Positions 1 to 10,499 of a DNA stretch of 64,000 nt are shown here, one piece after another. Position numbers and translations under genes: made by a program. Location: contig NC_134364.1 of the NCBI RefSeq assembly GCF_048569485.1, positions 128,193,089 to 128,257,088 of the forward strand. The letters run 5' to 3'. The DNA comes from Anomaloglossus baeobatrachus (Eukaryota; Chordata; Amphibia; Anura; Aromobatidae). Within the stretch, counting starts at the first letter, position 1, and each line of letters starts with the position of its first letter. The notes beneath the pieces are model-generated. The model saw only the letters and a list, made by a program, of their open reading frames with translations, did not search any database and was not told the DNA's origin.

Positions 1-1007
1 CTCTGTACGGGGCTCCGGGGGATGGTGATGCGGAGCAGCCAGGTGTTGTGTTGCCCCTCCGTGGGTAGGGGTGATGATCCCGGGGCCCGGTGATGAGATG
101 TGAAGTGTAGGGCCTGGAGGGCGCAGGGACGCGGGGGCAGCGCTGTGCCTTGCGGCACTGTGGTACTCACTCAGCCTGAGACGTGGACACAGTTTGTACG
201 GTAAACCAAACGGCTGGTAGGACGGTCCCACAGACGGCTGCACCTGCACTCCCGGAAGGTGACGGTGATGTCCCTCTTCCTTGCACCTATGTTGACTTGT
301 GGTAGCTGTGGATTCCCTTTGGTTACCCGCTCCCCGACTGCAATCTGGGCCGGAGGAGCTCTACACTTTGCCCGCAGGCGCTGGCCCTGGGGAAACTGGT
401 GCCCTGGCGGTGGCGGTGTCTCCCCGGTTCAGGTTGGGCTGTTGCCTTCAATCGGGACTTGGTTGTTGGGGGATCTGCGTCCCCGTCACTGACGGATTCG
501 GCAAATTCGGCGACTCCTAGCCTTGCCGGGGTCCGAGAGGCCCCTGCCCTGGTGCTGACTGTCCTTCGGAACACTGCTCCAGACCACCGGGCACACAGCC
601 AACGGGGTCCTTCCAGGAACTTCCAAACGGTCCCCCTCCAGACAGTCACCGCCGTTGCTGACCTTGCTGTTCTGGCCCTACACAAAGCTGGACCCTTCAG
701 GCTGTCTTTCTCTTCTGTCACTTCGCCTGCTTTCCTCCTTTACTACTTTCACTTTCACTTTCTTAACTCCTCTACTTAGCTCCTCACACTTGCCCTGCCT
801 GGGCTATCTTCCTGGTAACTTCCTGCCTCCAGAGTTGTGAGCTCCTCGGTGGGCGGAGCCAACCGCCTGGCCCACCCCCTGGTGTGCATCATCAGACTCC
901 TGGAGGAAGGCAAGAAGGATTTGTAGGTTAGCATTGATGTGCCTACCTGGAGTGTGGGGTGTGGTGGTGTTGTGACCTGTGTCCCCTGGCTTGCCCAGGG
1001 CGACACA
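1..1007 (-). repeat. 3' LTR of element 1, partial
   Basis: Nearly identical to 3241-4248. Read on the minus strand it starts TGTGTCGCCCTGGGCAAGCC at 1007, directly after a polypurine tract. About 210 bp of the LTR lie beyond the window start. Confidence 0.85.
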
Positions 1008-1018
1008 TTCCCCCTTAG
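1008..1018 (-). other. Polypurine tract of element 1
   Basis: Reads CTAAGGGGGAA on the minus strand and abuts the TG of the 3' LTR. The same tract precedes the 3' LTR of the related element at 38819, so this is a conserved plus-strand priming site. Confidence 0.75.
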
Positions 1019-1653
1019 CAAAATGCAGACCGTCCGCGGGCTGCCGTCCTACACCGATTTTATTTTTCTGTAAAAAAGGGGTAACAGGGTTAAGAAAACA
1101 TAAATAACATTTTTAATCAAAACTCTTCCCAAGACGGGAGGCACATTTACTTAAACGTTGCAACGGTTTACGGTCACGGTTTCCGCTCTCTCCCACCCAA
1201 GCAACCTGGCCCTGATGCTGCCCCTAAAACCCAGGCAGCACCCCTTGACCCACAGTCCAGCACAAGTTACCCGAGCGGGATCTGTCCTTCCCCTCCAGAG
1301 GGTGGCCACCGGTTCCTTTGGTGGCTGGGCCCTAGCCTACTCTGCTCAGGGCCCTCCCTCCAACCTGCCTCTCCGGAGACGGTATTGCGGAAACGGTAAC
1401 GGTACCCAACATATTTACAAGCCACTTAACGTTTGTGGTGCCCTGCAAGTTCACGGGCTTGTCCATGGATAGTCCTCAATGCAAAACTTTAAACGGTCCC
1501 CACGGGGACAACGGTGCCGGCTCCTGCCGGTTCTAATCACAAAGCAAATCTGGTTACTGTTCGGTAATCATTTTTCATCATTTTCTTACTTTTAAACAAA
1601 CTTGAACTCACTGGTGGTCCCAACGGGGACTGCCGCTACGGGCATCCGCTACC

Positions 1654-2730
1654 CTACTCGTACTTTTCTGCTGAGGCGGACCCGTCCTCTGCCACCGGCA
1701 CATCAAACATGCACTGACATGCCTGCGGTGACAGGGGCACCCGGTAACCATTTCCACCGGCACGCGGGGTATGGACAGCCACGGGGTCTCCTACATAGCG
1801 GGAACACTCACTTGTCTCCTCAAACTCAGCAGCAGACCCGGGACTAGGGCCGAAGTCGTCATCTCGTGCTTCTGCGTCAGGCGGGTTGCCGCCAGCTGTC
1901 GCAGCCTCCTGGCCTCCAACATCCAGCACTTCAGCCCCTTCTGCGGTAGCACGGAGCAGCAGGTTAGGCGAGCTGACATTAAGGCGCCTCATAAGTAACG
2001 GCAAGGGCGATGCATAGGCCGAGACTAGGCCGGGCCCCTCAGCCGCAGCGGCCGGTCCTGGTAGGACATAGGGACGTGGGTCACCAGTCGGTTCTGCTAC
2101 ATCCATTCCCCCTCCGTACCTCGGGGCAGTTGTAAGCAGCTCCTCCACCTCGTTGGTCCACTGCTCCATCATCCGAAAGATCTGATCCTGCTGACGCTGG
2201 TGGAATTGCATCACCCGGGCCTTCATCCAGGCCACGGTCTCGGGCTCAGGGTCTGGCACAATCTCTACTGGAACTTCTGGCACCATGCTGTTAAGGGGCC
2301 GCGATTCTAGCGGTTCCCCCTGGTATACTTCAGGGACATCCCGGACGTCTGCAGCCGGCTGATCCGCCGGAGCGGCTGGGCAGGGTATCGCTACCGGTTG
2401 GGCGGGTAGCGGGCCTAATGGTGGGGCAGCAGCAGCTATTACGGGTAGCAGGGAGAGAGGTAGGGTGAGCAGAAGCCGGCCGGGCCCCTCAGCTCCAACG
2501 GCCGATCCCTCAGGAATACAGGGGCGTGGGTCGCTTACCCGCTCCTCCAATTCCTCTTCTGCCTCGCGTCTCCACATAGCAGCCACCACATCCGCCATGT
2601 CGGTCTCCCACTCCTCCAGGAGGAGTTGCATATGGGCCTGCAGACGATTACTCAGCGGGACGGTCCGGTCCCTCAACCACGTCGCCGTGCCAGGCGCGGG
2701 GGCTTCCCCGTTGTGAGCAGGGTTTTGCAT
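1654..2730 (-). CDS. Element 1 ORF: proline/acid-rich protein with a repeated 'EEW' module
   Basis: An open frame of 358 codons from the ATG at 2730, 58 bp downstream of a TATA box; the frame is also open upstream to 2976, but that part precedes the TATA. The N-terminal 50 or so residues (HMQLLLEEWETDMADVVAA, then RVSDPRP) closely match the ORF at 37077. About 150 residues later a similar block recurs (RMMEQWTNEVEELLTT, then GDPRPYVLPG), so the module looks internally duplicated. The C-terminal half is acidic, and I find no cold-shock motif, zinc knuckle or protease motif. Its length almost equals the 365 and 366 residues of the ORFs in elements A and B. It probably acts as a gag-like or RNA-binding protein of the element; that is inference from position. 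Not a host gene. Confidence 0.6.
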   Translation of the reverse strand: MQNPAHNGEAPAPGTATWLRDRTVPLSNRLQAHMQLLLEEWETDMADVVAAMWRREAEEELEERVSDPRPCIPEGSAVGAEGPGRLLLTLPLSLLPVIAAAAPPLGPLPAQPVAIPCPAAPADQPAADVRDVPEVYQGEPLESRPLNSMVPEVPVEIVPDPEPETVAWMKARVMQFHQRQQDQIFRMMEQWTNEVEELLTTAPRYGGGMDVAEPTGDPRPYVLPGPAAAAEGPGLVSAYASPLPLLMRRLNVSSPNLLLRATAEGAEVLDVGGQEAATAGGNPPDAEARDDDFGPSPGSAAEFEETSECSRYVGDPVAVHTPRAGGNGYRVPLSPQACQCMFDVPVAEDGSASAEKYE

Positions 2731-2787
2731 CTTGATAACGAGGTCTTCCAGGAACCCAATATTGATGCAGAGTCCTGGCGTCTCTGC

Positions 2788-2935
2788 TTTATAGCCGCAG
2801 CTACATGCGTCCAGCCGCCATCGCGTCCCCCTTAGCTCTTTCCGGCCCCTCCTCTCTCGGGGTGGGGTTTTGGCCTTCGCGCCTCTACTGCTCGAGAAGA
2901 CGCTCGAGCGGGAACTTTTCGCGCCAAAGATGGCG
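2788..2935 (-). promoter_or_regulatory. Internal promoter-like block of element 1 (TATA, E2F-like, YY1-like)
   Basis: On the minus strand this holds a YY1-like AAGATGGCG site on the opposite strand (2927-2935), an E2F-like TTTGGCGCGAAA (2917-2928), GC-rich sequence, and TATAAA (2788-2793) about 60 bp before the ORF start. The same order and spacing occur at 36876-37024. Factor binding is inferred from consensus matches only. Confidence 0.5.
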
Positions 2936-3008
2936 GCTTCTGAAATTATTCTGCCGGATACCTCCGGCGGTAACAAGGCGCACCTCTACCAGACGGCAGA
3001 GCGGTAAG

Positions 3009-3026
3009 ATCCTGTTCGTGACGCCA
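3009..3026 (-). other. Primer-binding site, tRNA-Ser type
   Basis: The minus strand reads TGGCGTCACGAACAGGAT, three bases inside the 5' LTR. From memory this is complementary to the 3' end plus CCA of vertebrate tRNA-Ser(CGA). It marks the minus strand as the coding strand of the element. Confidence 0.7.
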
Positions 3027-3029
3027 AGT

Positions 3030-4248
3030 TGTCGCGGGCGGGGAGGAGGGTGTCAGCACACCACGCTCACCCCTTCTGCTCGGGTCCGGCAGCTGCTCCT
3101 GGTGGCTCGAGCTGTAGGCCGGATCCCGGGGTTTCTCGAGCGACACTCCTCGCCCGTGAGTGAAAGGGGGTGTTTGTTGGGTGTGGGGATTGTTATAGTT
3201 CGTGACGCCACCCACGGTTGTGGTGATTTCACCACCGCTGCTCTGTACGGGGCTCCCGGGGATGGTGATGCGGAGCAGCCAGGTGTTGTGTTGCCCCTCC
3301 GTGGGTAGGGGTGATGATCCCGGGGCCCGGTGATGAGATGTGAAGTGTAGGGCCTGGAGGGCGCAGGGACGCGGGGGCAGCGCTGTGCCTTGCGGCACTG
3401 TGGTACTCACTCAGCCTGAGACGTGGACACAGTTTGTACGGTAAACCAAACGGCTGGTAGGACGGTCCCACAGACGGCTGCACCTGCACTCCCGGTAGGT
3501 GACGGTGATGTCCCTCTTCCTTGCACCTATGTTGACTTGTGGTAGCGGTGGATTCCCTCCGGTTACCCGCTCCCCGACTGCAATCTGGGCCGGAGGAGCT
3601 CTACACTTTGCCCGCAGGCGCTGGCCCTGGGGAAACTGGTGCCCTGGCGGTGGCGGTGTCTCCCCGGTTCAGGTTGGGCTGTTGCCTTCAATCGGGACTT
3701 GGTTGTTGGGGGATCTGCGTCCCCGTCACTGACGGATTCGGCAAATTCGGCGACTCCTAGCCTTGCCGGGGTCCGAGAGGCCCCTGCCCTGGTGCTGACT
3801 GTCCTTCGGAACACTGCTCCAGACCACCGGGCACACAGCCAATGGGGTCCTTCCAGGAACTTCCAAACGGTCCCCCTCCAGACAGTCACCGCCGTTGCTG
3901 ACCTTGCTGTTCTGGCCCTACACAAAGCTGGACCCTTCAGGCTGTCTTTCTCTTCTGTCACTTCGCCTGCTTTCCTCCTTTACTACTTTCACTTTCACTT
4001 TCTTAACTCCTCTACTTAGCTCCTCACACTTGCCCTACCTGGGCTTATCTGCCTGGTTACTTCCTGCCTCCAGAGTTGTGAGCTCCTCGGTGGGCGGAGA
4101 CAACCGCCTGGCCCACCCCCTGGTGTGCATCATCAGACTCCTGGAGGAAGGCAACAAGGATTTGTAGGTTAGCATTGATGTGCCTACCTGGAGTGTGGGG
4201 TGTGGTGATGTTGTGACCTGTGTCCCCTGGCTTGCCCAGGGCGACACA
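3030..4248 (-). repeat. 5' LTR of element 1
   Basis: A 1219-bp LTR with TG...CA ends (minus strand TGTGTCGCCCTGG...GCGACA). Its 3241-4248 part matches the 3' LTR at 1-1007. Confidence 0.85.
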
Positions 4249-4464
4249 GGTGCATAGTTCTGAGGAGTTATTTCTTTGTTTGGGATACTATATAAACTGG
4301 TCACATGATGTAATAAAGCAGAAACTTTCAGTGCACCAGTAAGTGTGAGTGCTGCAATGATTTCCCGAGCCCTGGTAAAAAAAATCTTATTAATTTGGAG
4401 TTCAAGATGCATAGAAGGAGTGTATTTCTCTCACAATGGTGTCAGAGCAGTCCCATATTTCTTG
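4249..4464. other. Unclassified repeat-like stretch
   Basis: Contains a TATAAA (4291) and an AATAAA (4313) within 25 bp, which recalls the R region of an LTR, but no second copy or clear ends are visible. No gene seen. Confidence 0.25.
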
Positions 4465-5756
4465 GACGGTAATGCTAATTTAGATCGTACGATTGATTCT
4501 TTCCTAATTGATTTATTGCAACATCATAACTATTACTTGTTTGATCTTTCTTTTTACAAATAGACCTCCGGCGTGGCAATGGTCTTGAGATACGCGCCAG
4601 CTTATGCCAGTATTTTTCTTGGATGGTGGGAAGCCACTATGGTTTACCCTTTACAGTCTTTCAAGGATCATAGCTACTGGTACCGCTACATAGACGATGT
4701 CTTGTTCATCTGGCCAGGTACTGAAGAAGATGAGTGCTTGTGTTTTCTATAGGAGCTCAATAATAATCACTGTAACATTAGGCTCACGTATTCCATCTTG
4801 CCTTATGCAGCCATTTTTCTAGATTTACAGATCTCAGTCATGGATGACAAGCTGTTGACGGTTTTCCATTGCAAACCTACAACTACGTATAGTCTATGCC
4901 ATTTCACAGCTTTCATCCATTCCTCACTCGGAAAGGAGTTCCAGAGAGGCAATTCTTGTGTGTCCGGAGGATCTGCACAGAAGAAGAGGATTTTCTACAT
5001 CAATCCAGGCATCTTTCGGAAGGGCTGACTACTAGGGGTTATCTAAGAAAAGTCATCTTGTCTGTCTATCAAAGAGCGAAAAAAGGAAAATCAGGCTTCA
5101 CTTCTATCGTCTCGTTTTTTGGCATCTAAATCAACAACTCAGATTCATCACTGGTAATCACAACCAATGGGAGCAGGTAAGACGCCTTCTATTTAAACAT
5201 TGGGACATTCCCATTTTGGATGCCCAAACTTCTTTGGTGGTCAGCAGCCAACCTCTACTCACAGCCCACCAAGCTCCAAATCTTGCTGATATCCTCTCCA
5301 GAAGCAATTTCTCCAGGCCACTACACAAGCTTAATAGGGGCTTTGTTCTTCAGAGTTCTTTTCCACATGGCAACTGTAACATCTGTTTCCACATGGCGCC
5401 TCCTTGTGATTTCTTTTCTAACCCCTTGGATTAAAGTACTTATAAACCTGCATCTTACATTAATTGCAAAATTAAAAATGTAACTTATGCTCTCACTTGT
5501 CCCTGCCACAAGGTGTAAGTCTCCAAACATCTCAAGAATTACGTCAGCAAACTCAAGAGCACCAGTCAATGATTAATTTGGTGGCCAATGACATAGAAAA
5601 ACAAAAAACTATCACTCCACTGGCGGCCTATTTTGTGGCTCACCATCAAGGCAGGTATGATGGAATCCAAGCTGTGAGTCTGCAAAAATATCTGGGCATT
5701 GGCAGTGGTGGATGTTGTCACAAGTGGCTCCTACAAACGCAATCCCAGTGATATTC
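4465..5756 (+). pseudogene. Broken Penelope-like element: reverse transcriptase and GIY-YIG region
   Basis: Plus-strand frames read RYAPAYASIFLGWWE (about 4590), then YRYIDDVLFIW (about 4684), the catalytic YIDD box of Penelope-like reverse transcriptases, then AIFLDLQI (about 4810). A distal part (5440-5740) reads NVTYALTCPC and LRQQTQEH, followed by VAHHQGRYDGI, matching the cysteine-bearing lead-in and core of the GIY-YIG endonuclease of vertebrate Penelope-like elements. In-frame stops and frame changes break it, so it is an old, inactive copy lacking its N-terminal part. It is interrupted at 5757 by LTR sequence and seems to resume at 7747. Confidence 0.75.
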
Positions 5757-6772
5757 TGTGGCGCCCCTGATGCCTCAGTTCCCACATGGTACTGCACCTC
5801 ACTGAAGATGGATCCAGAGGAAGTCGGTACTGGTTCCACTACACAACCAACAACCAACAAACCATACACACAACCAGGTTGCCCTCCCAACTGGGGAACG
5901 GGCTAGGGTCGGGTCTTAAGGTAGCCACCAAACGTGGGAGCTGCCACCCACTAGTGAGAGGGAACCAAGGGAGGAGCAGCCACCAGGGGGAGTTAGGAGC
6001 CAACACAACAGTTAGAGAGTTCTCCTCAGGAGAGGAAGTGACCAGACGGTTTTAACATTGGCTCTGGTGGGACTCAGGAGTCAATACGGTCGCCGAGGCA
6101 AGAGCTTAATTGCTCCATCGGGATCGCCTCAGTACAGGGTGCAGAATCCTAGGGTGGAACTAAGCAAGTGGTATCACCAGAATCTGCAGGACAGGGGGAT
6201 TGCATGTCCCTCTGGTCACCAAAGTTCCCAGTGCACAGTGCCACACAGTCCAGGATCGAGATCCAAGTCCGGCCCCACTGTGGACTCGCAGCACCTGCAT
6301 ATGGGACAGGAGACCACAAGTCAAGAAACGGGGTCCCCAAGTAGCTTCCGGCCACGTAGATCCATCTCAACAGGCGCAAGCAGGAATGGCCCGGTCCGAC
6401 CTCCAACGGATACGTGATCGACCGGGGACTCTGGGACAGCACTTGAACAGTGAGTAAATACACCTGGAATCGCAGAGACTGTGTCAGCCTGTTATTGCCG
6501 ACACCCCACGCTTTGGCGCCAACGGCCATTACTACTCCCCTCATCATCCTCCCTGGGGCCCACTTCACCTGTGGGGAGCAGAACCATCTTTGCTGCTACT
6601 ACCATCTTCCCCAGAGGACAGCGACAGCAGCGGCGGCTAACCCCTGGCCGCGTACCGCAGATGGCGTCATGGGACAATCCTCCTCAGTCTCATCCATTAC
6701 AACTCCCATTATCCCATCCATCCCTTCCGAGGACACCTCGGGGTCATGAAATTGGGCAGGCCACCCGTGACA
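5757..6772 (+). repeat. LTR fossil (TGTGGCGCC family) plus short 5' internal piece
   Basis: Starts TGTGGCGCCCCTG exactly where the Penelope frame stops, and aligns along its length with the reverse complement of 54786-55314, including the segment CCACCAGGGGGAGT and the ending GACA followed by TCC. The 54.8-kb copy has a shorter middle. About 75 bp after 6772 still resemble the internal flank of that copy. No pol is seen. A broken remnant. Confidence 0.6.
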
Positions 6773-6849
6773 TCCCCCTGGCCCTTCACTGGCTCGGCGA
6801 CGAGTATCCCCCCAGGCCCCGTGGAGTGCTTCAATTCCATCTTTGCTCG

Positions 6850-7746
6850 GTGGCACTGTTGGGGCTTAACGATGAACTCCATTTCACAGGATTCTTGGGG
6901 TGACTGGGTTGAGCTGGTGCAGGGAGATGGGCGGCGGGAGGGCACTGTTGTACTCACGATTAGTAAACACACAAGTCTCTGGTAAACCAAGATGATGGTG
7001 GTCGGTGCCCGCAGCCGGCTGCAGTCTGGTCCCACGCCCGGTTGGTGGTCTCTGTCTTTCTCCTGCAACTAGTTTGTGATGGTTGACTACCTGCGCCTGC
7101 AACGTCAGGAGTCCGCTGCCCGGCTTGTAGTTGTCGGAGGAGCCCTTTGCCCGCAGACGCTGGCCCGTGGGATCTCTCTGCCGTGGCGGTGGCTTGCTAT
7201 TCCCCTTGTTGGGCTGTTGTCTTCAGTCGGGACTTTGGGTGGGAAGGGACCTATAGTCCAATCAGTTAATTAGCTATCCCCCAGTAGCTTCTGGACCTAG
7301 CTTCAGGGTCTGAGTACCCCCCTTTGTGCTCCGGTTTCCGGGTCGGTTCCCTGGGTCGGTACTGGCAGGCCACTACCCTGTCCCGGTCCACCTCAGTTCC
7401 ACCGAGCCGTCTTCCCGGCTCCTGCAGACAGAGGCCTCCGTATGCCTCCTAGCCAGAGGTACCAGGGCTCATACCCTGGCACCGGTCAGTTAGTTGCAGA
7501 CCTGAGACACAGGCCTGACCTCCACTTAACTTCCAGACTAAACTCAAACTGAACTGGGTTTCCTGCCTCAGGCTCTCTGAACTCCTCGGTGGTTGTGTCC
7601 AACTGCCTGGCCACGCCCCCTGGTGTGTCCACCAAGCCCTGAGGCAGGTGACTAGGGTTTTAATGGTTGGCTGCTGTCACCTTGTTAGGGGACTGGTGTA
7701 GTGCGGGGCTCTATCTGTGACTACCTGGCTAGTCCAGGGCGTCACA
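6850..7746 (-). repeat. LTR fossil in opposite orientation, partial
   Basis: Read on the minus strand it begins TGTGACGCCCTGGACTAGCC at 7746, sharing the CCCTGG...CCAGG hairpin and later blocks (for example plus-strand TTTGCCCGCAGACGCTGGCCC near 7150) with the LTRs of element 1. The far end has no clear TG/CA boundary, so the left limit is approximate. Confidence 0.55.
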
Positions 7747-7883
7747 GTATCTTCAGGCCTCATTCCAATAGGCATCCATGCCTCTGTGTTTCCTTACCTC
7801 AGGGACATGCCTACGGTTTATTACTATGGCTCCAAAGTCACATTCAGTTTGTTCTTGGGACATTTGTTTACAGCATTGCCTTC
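7747..7883 (+). other. Probable continuation of the Penelope-like element
   Basis: The reading IFRPHSNRHP just right of the LTR pieces is plausible as the continuation of the Penelope C-terminal tail left at 5756. Low information content. Confidence 0.3.
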
Positions 7884-7886
7884 TTA

Positions 7887-8619
7887 GGGGTGCTTCACAC
7901 ACAGCGAGCTCGCTGCCGAGATCGCTGCTGAGTCACGCTTTTTGTGACGCAGCAGTGACCTCATTAGCGATCTCGCTGTGTGTGACATTGAGCAGCGATC
8001 TGGCCCCTGCTGCGAGATCGCTGCTCGTTACACACAGCCCTGGTTCGTTTTCTTCAAAGGCGCTCTCCCGCTGTGACACACAGATCGCTGTGTGTGACAG
8101 CGAGAGAGCGACAAATGAAGCGAGCAGGGAGCAGGAGCCGGCATCTGGCAGCTGCGGTAAGCTGTAACCAAGATAAACATCGGGTAACCAAGGTGGTTAC
8201 CCGATATTTACCTTAGTTACCAGCCTCCGCAGCTCTCACGCTGCCTGTGCTGCCGGCTCCGGCTCTCTGCACATGTAGCTGCTGTACACATCGGGTTAAT
8301 TAACCCGATGTGTACTGTAGCTAGGAGAGCAAGGAGCCAGCGCTAAGCTAAGCGGTGTGCGCTGGTAACTAATGTAAACATCGGGTAACCATACCCGATG
8401 TTTACCTTAGTTACCAGTGTCCGCAGCTTCCAGACGCCGGCTCCGTGCAAGCGCAGCGTCGCTTGCACATTGCTGCTGGCTGGGGGCTGGTCACTGGTCG
8501 CTGGTGAGATCTGCCTGTTTGACAGCTCACCAGCGACCATGTAGCGATGCAGCAGCGATCCTGACCAGGTCAGATCGCTGGTCGGATCGCTGCTGCATCG
8601 CTAAAGTGTGAAGGTACCC
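7887..8619. mobile_element. Harbinger-like MITE, family H2 (copy 1)
   Basis: 733 bp, with ends GGGGTGCTTCACAC and (inverted) GGGTACCTTCACAC, flanked by TTA on the left and TAA on the right. The interior is GC-rich and built of nested inverted repeats with CAGCGATC motifs and an AATTAACC palindrome. A second copy lies inverted at 49986-50839. TWA targets fit PIF/Harbinger elements. No transposase. Confidence 0.75.
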
Positions 8620-8622
8620 TAA

Positions 8623-10499
8623 GTCTTATACGTTATCATCTTGGCCTGTTTTTTTTTGCTTTATCTCATTTTTGTGTTCTTGCCCTGCATTCAATGCTCT
8701 GTCTTTATTAACTTATATTTCAGGAAAGTGGCATGTCTACTGGTGACCCCCTCATATTCCGCATGTCCCTAAGGGACACTGACCACAGCAACAATGCTGG
8801 ACACACAGTATTGTTTACGATTTATAATTTATGGGGTTTGTCACCGGGTCCTTCTCCCATATCACACAATCAACAGAGCGAGAGATGAGTGAACAATCCA
8901 ACGAACATTTATTCCATGGAATACAGAAGGTCCATAAAATAATCCACCACATGGAGAGTAAAGTAGTCCAGTAATGGGATAAATGTCTCCGGGATGAGTC
9001 ACAATCCTCAAGCAGTCCTTTTCCAGGGAAATCAGGGTTTCTCAACGGCTCTCAAGGGTGCTGCCTGTAACTGCAGCTTCACCCCCAGGGGAAGAACCTT
9101 CCTGCTTCTCTCTTCTCCTTCTCAGATAGACTGAATAATATCCCAGGTAAGCAGAGATTTGGGTGGATTCCAGGCCCCCTCCCCCAGAGTTAGGGACAAA
9201 AGCACTGCAGGGGGTGATTAACCTGCAAACAGGACAATGTACACACAAGGCAAGCAATTGGTAACTGAGGTGAGGTAATTAACCTGCAGACAAGACTAGG
9301 AATAAACAGAATGAATGGAGCAAGGCTCCTAAAATATGAACCTACACAAAATGATACACAACCCATAATATCCCAGGGTGCTATTGACCATTTGTCCAGA
9401 ATAACGACACTAGATGTATACTGATTACCAGTTTTAATTCCTATAATGTGCATGGCTATATAGGACAATTGTCCTTATTAATGACGTTGGACATATCCCA
9501 TTGCTATATTGTGTTAACAAGATTTTTTATTTTGTACAGGTGTGCCTCATTAATAGGGGTTTGTCACATACCATTGTAGGGGGGTGTACGTGTATATTAG
9601 GTTACATTCCGCTATATTTTCTACGTTGATTATTTGGTCTATTTATATCAGAGCACAGTCTCCTCTTTATGTCCTTTTTATCATTTGAGTTGGAAGGAAG
9701 ATACAGCGATGAATAGGACAGCATTCCAAAAATGTTAAAACTTCACGTTTATTGTGCAAAAGTTGAAATTGGCAACATGACCATGTATTAAGAGAAAAAT
9801 CAACTAGTTTTTGGTTGTAAATGCCTGAACGAAAAACCCTGTTACAGTAATATAACACAGGGGAAGGAGGACAGACAGGGGGGCATAGACAAAAGGATAT
9901 GCAACAAACTTCACTACTGGAGCCAAACACCAGGGCTCCAGATGACACAGCTCCAACAACATAACTCCAACACCTTATCTCCAGCAGCCACTAGAGACTT
10001 CCTCCCTTCAAGGTGGTCAGAATAGAATGAATCTATTACCAACATTAGGTGATGGATTATGTGACTATTTAAAGAGAAGGGGACTCTGGTCACAAACCTA
10101 AGTAGGAGCCACCAAGAAGAAAAATGTCATTAACCCTTGCTGCACCAAAAGAACGCAATCACAATTAAAAGCCACAGTTTCACAAGTTCGCGTGAAGCTC
10201 AGATTCCCGAGTTGTCAGAAGTCTCCTAATAACAAGAGATACTCGTGACATTCGGACTCTTTTCAGTTGACAAAAGACACGGTGGTTCCTTCACCTTGTG
10301 ACTTGTAACCATTCTGGTTTGTTGGAAGGTGGCGCTCCAAGCAGAGCAACTCCTTCAGACGTTGGTCCTGCTCTGGACCTCTCTATAGCTAAGTTGGGGT
10401 TAAGGGATCGGTACATTCTCTCCTCCTACCACATACTGTGCCACAGAAGCATTTAGTGATTTAGCCTTTACAGATATAAAGAATATTATTCAACAGCAA
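8623..10499. other. No gene seen; degraded repeat-like sequence
   Basis: AT-rich, with no convincing ORF. An open frame of about 50 codons follows an acceptor-like site near 8723 but has no partner exon or recognisable content. Confidence 0.4.

Larger units (their letters stand above)
1..4248 (-). mobile_element. Non-autonomous LTR element 1 (3' LTR cut by window edge)
   Basis: Positions 1-1007 and 3241-4248 are near-identical direct repeats that form most of two LTRs. On the minus strand the order is 5' LTR (3030-4248), a tRNA-Ser-like primer site (3009-3026), a promoter-like block, one ORF (1654-2730), a 3' untranslated stretch, a polypurine tract (1008-1018) and the 3' LTR, which runs off the left edge. 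The internal part is only about 2 kb and I see no protease, reverse transcriptase or integrase, so the element must depend on another element's enzymes. By eye the two LTRs differ at about 14 of 1008 positions (about 1.4%), which suggests a fairly young insertion. It looks whole within the window. It belongs to the same LTR family as the element at 35539-40063. The target duplication cannot be tested because the left end is outside. Confidence 0.85.

Noticed and set aside
2731-2976. N-terminal extension of the element 1 ORF to 440 codons
   Set aside because: It reads across the TATA box and E2F-like site; the ATG at 2730 follows them.
8721-8888. Possible host exon after an acceptor-like site
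   Set aside because: About 50 open codons only, no donor, no recognisable protein, and its end runs into repeat-like DNA.
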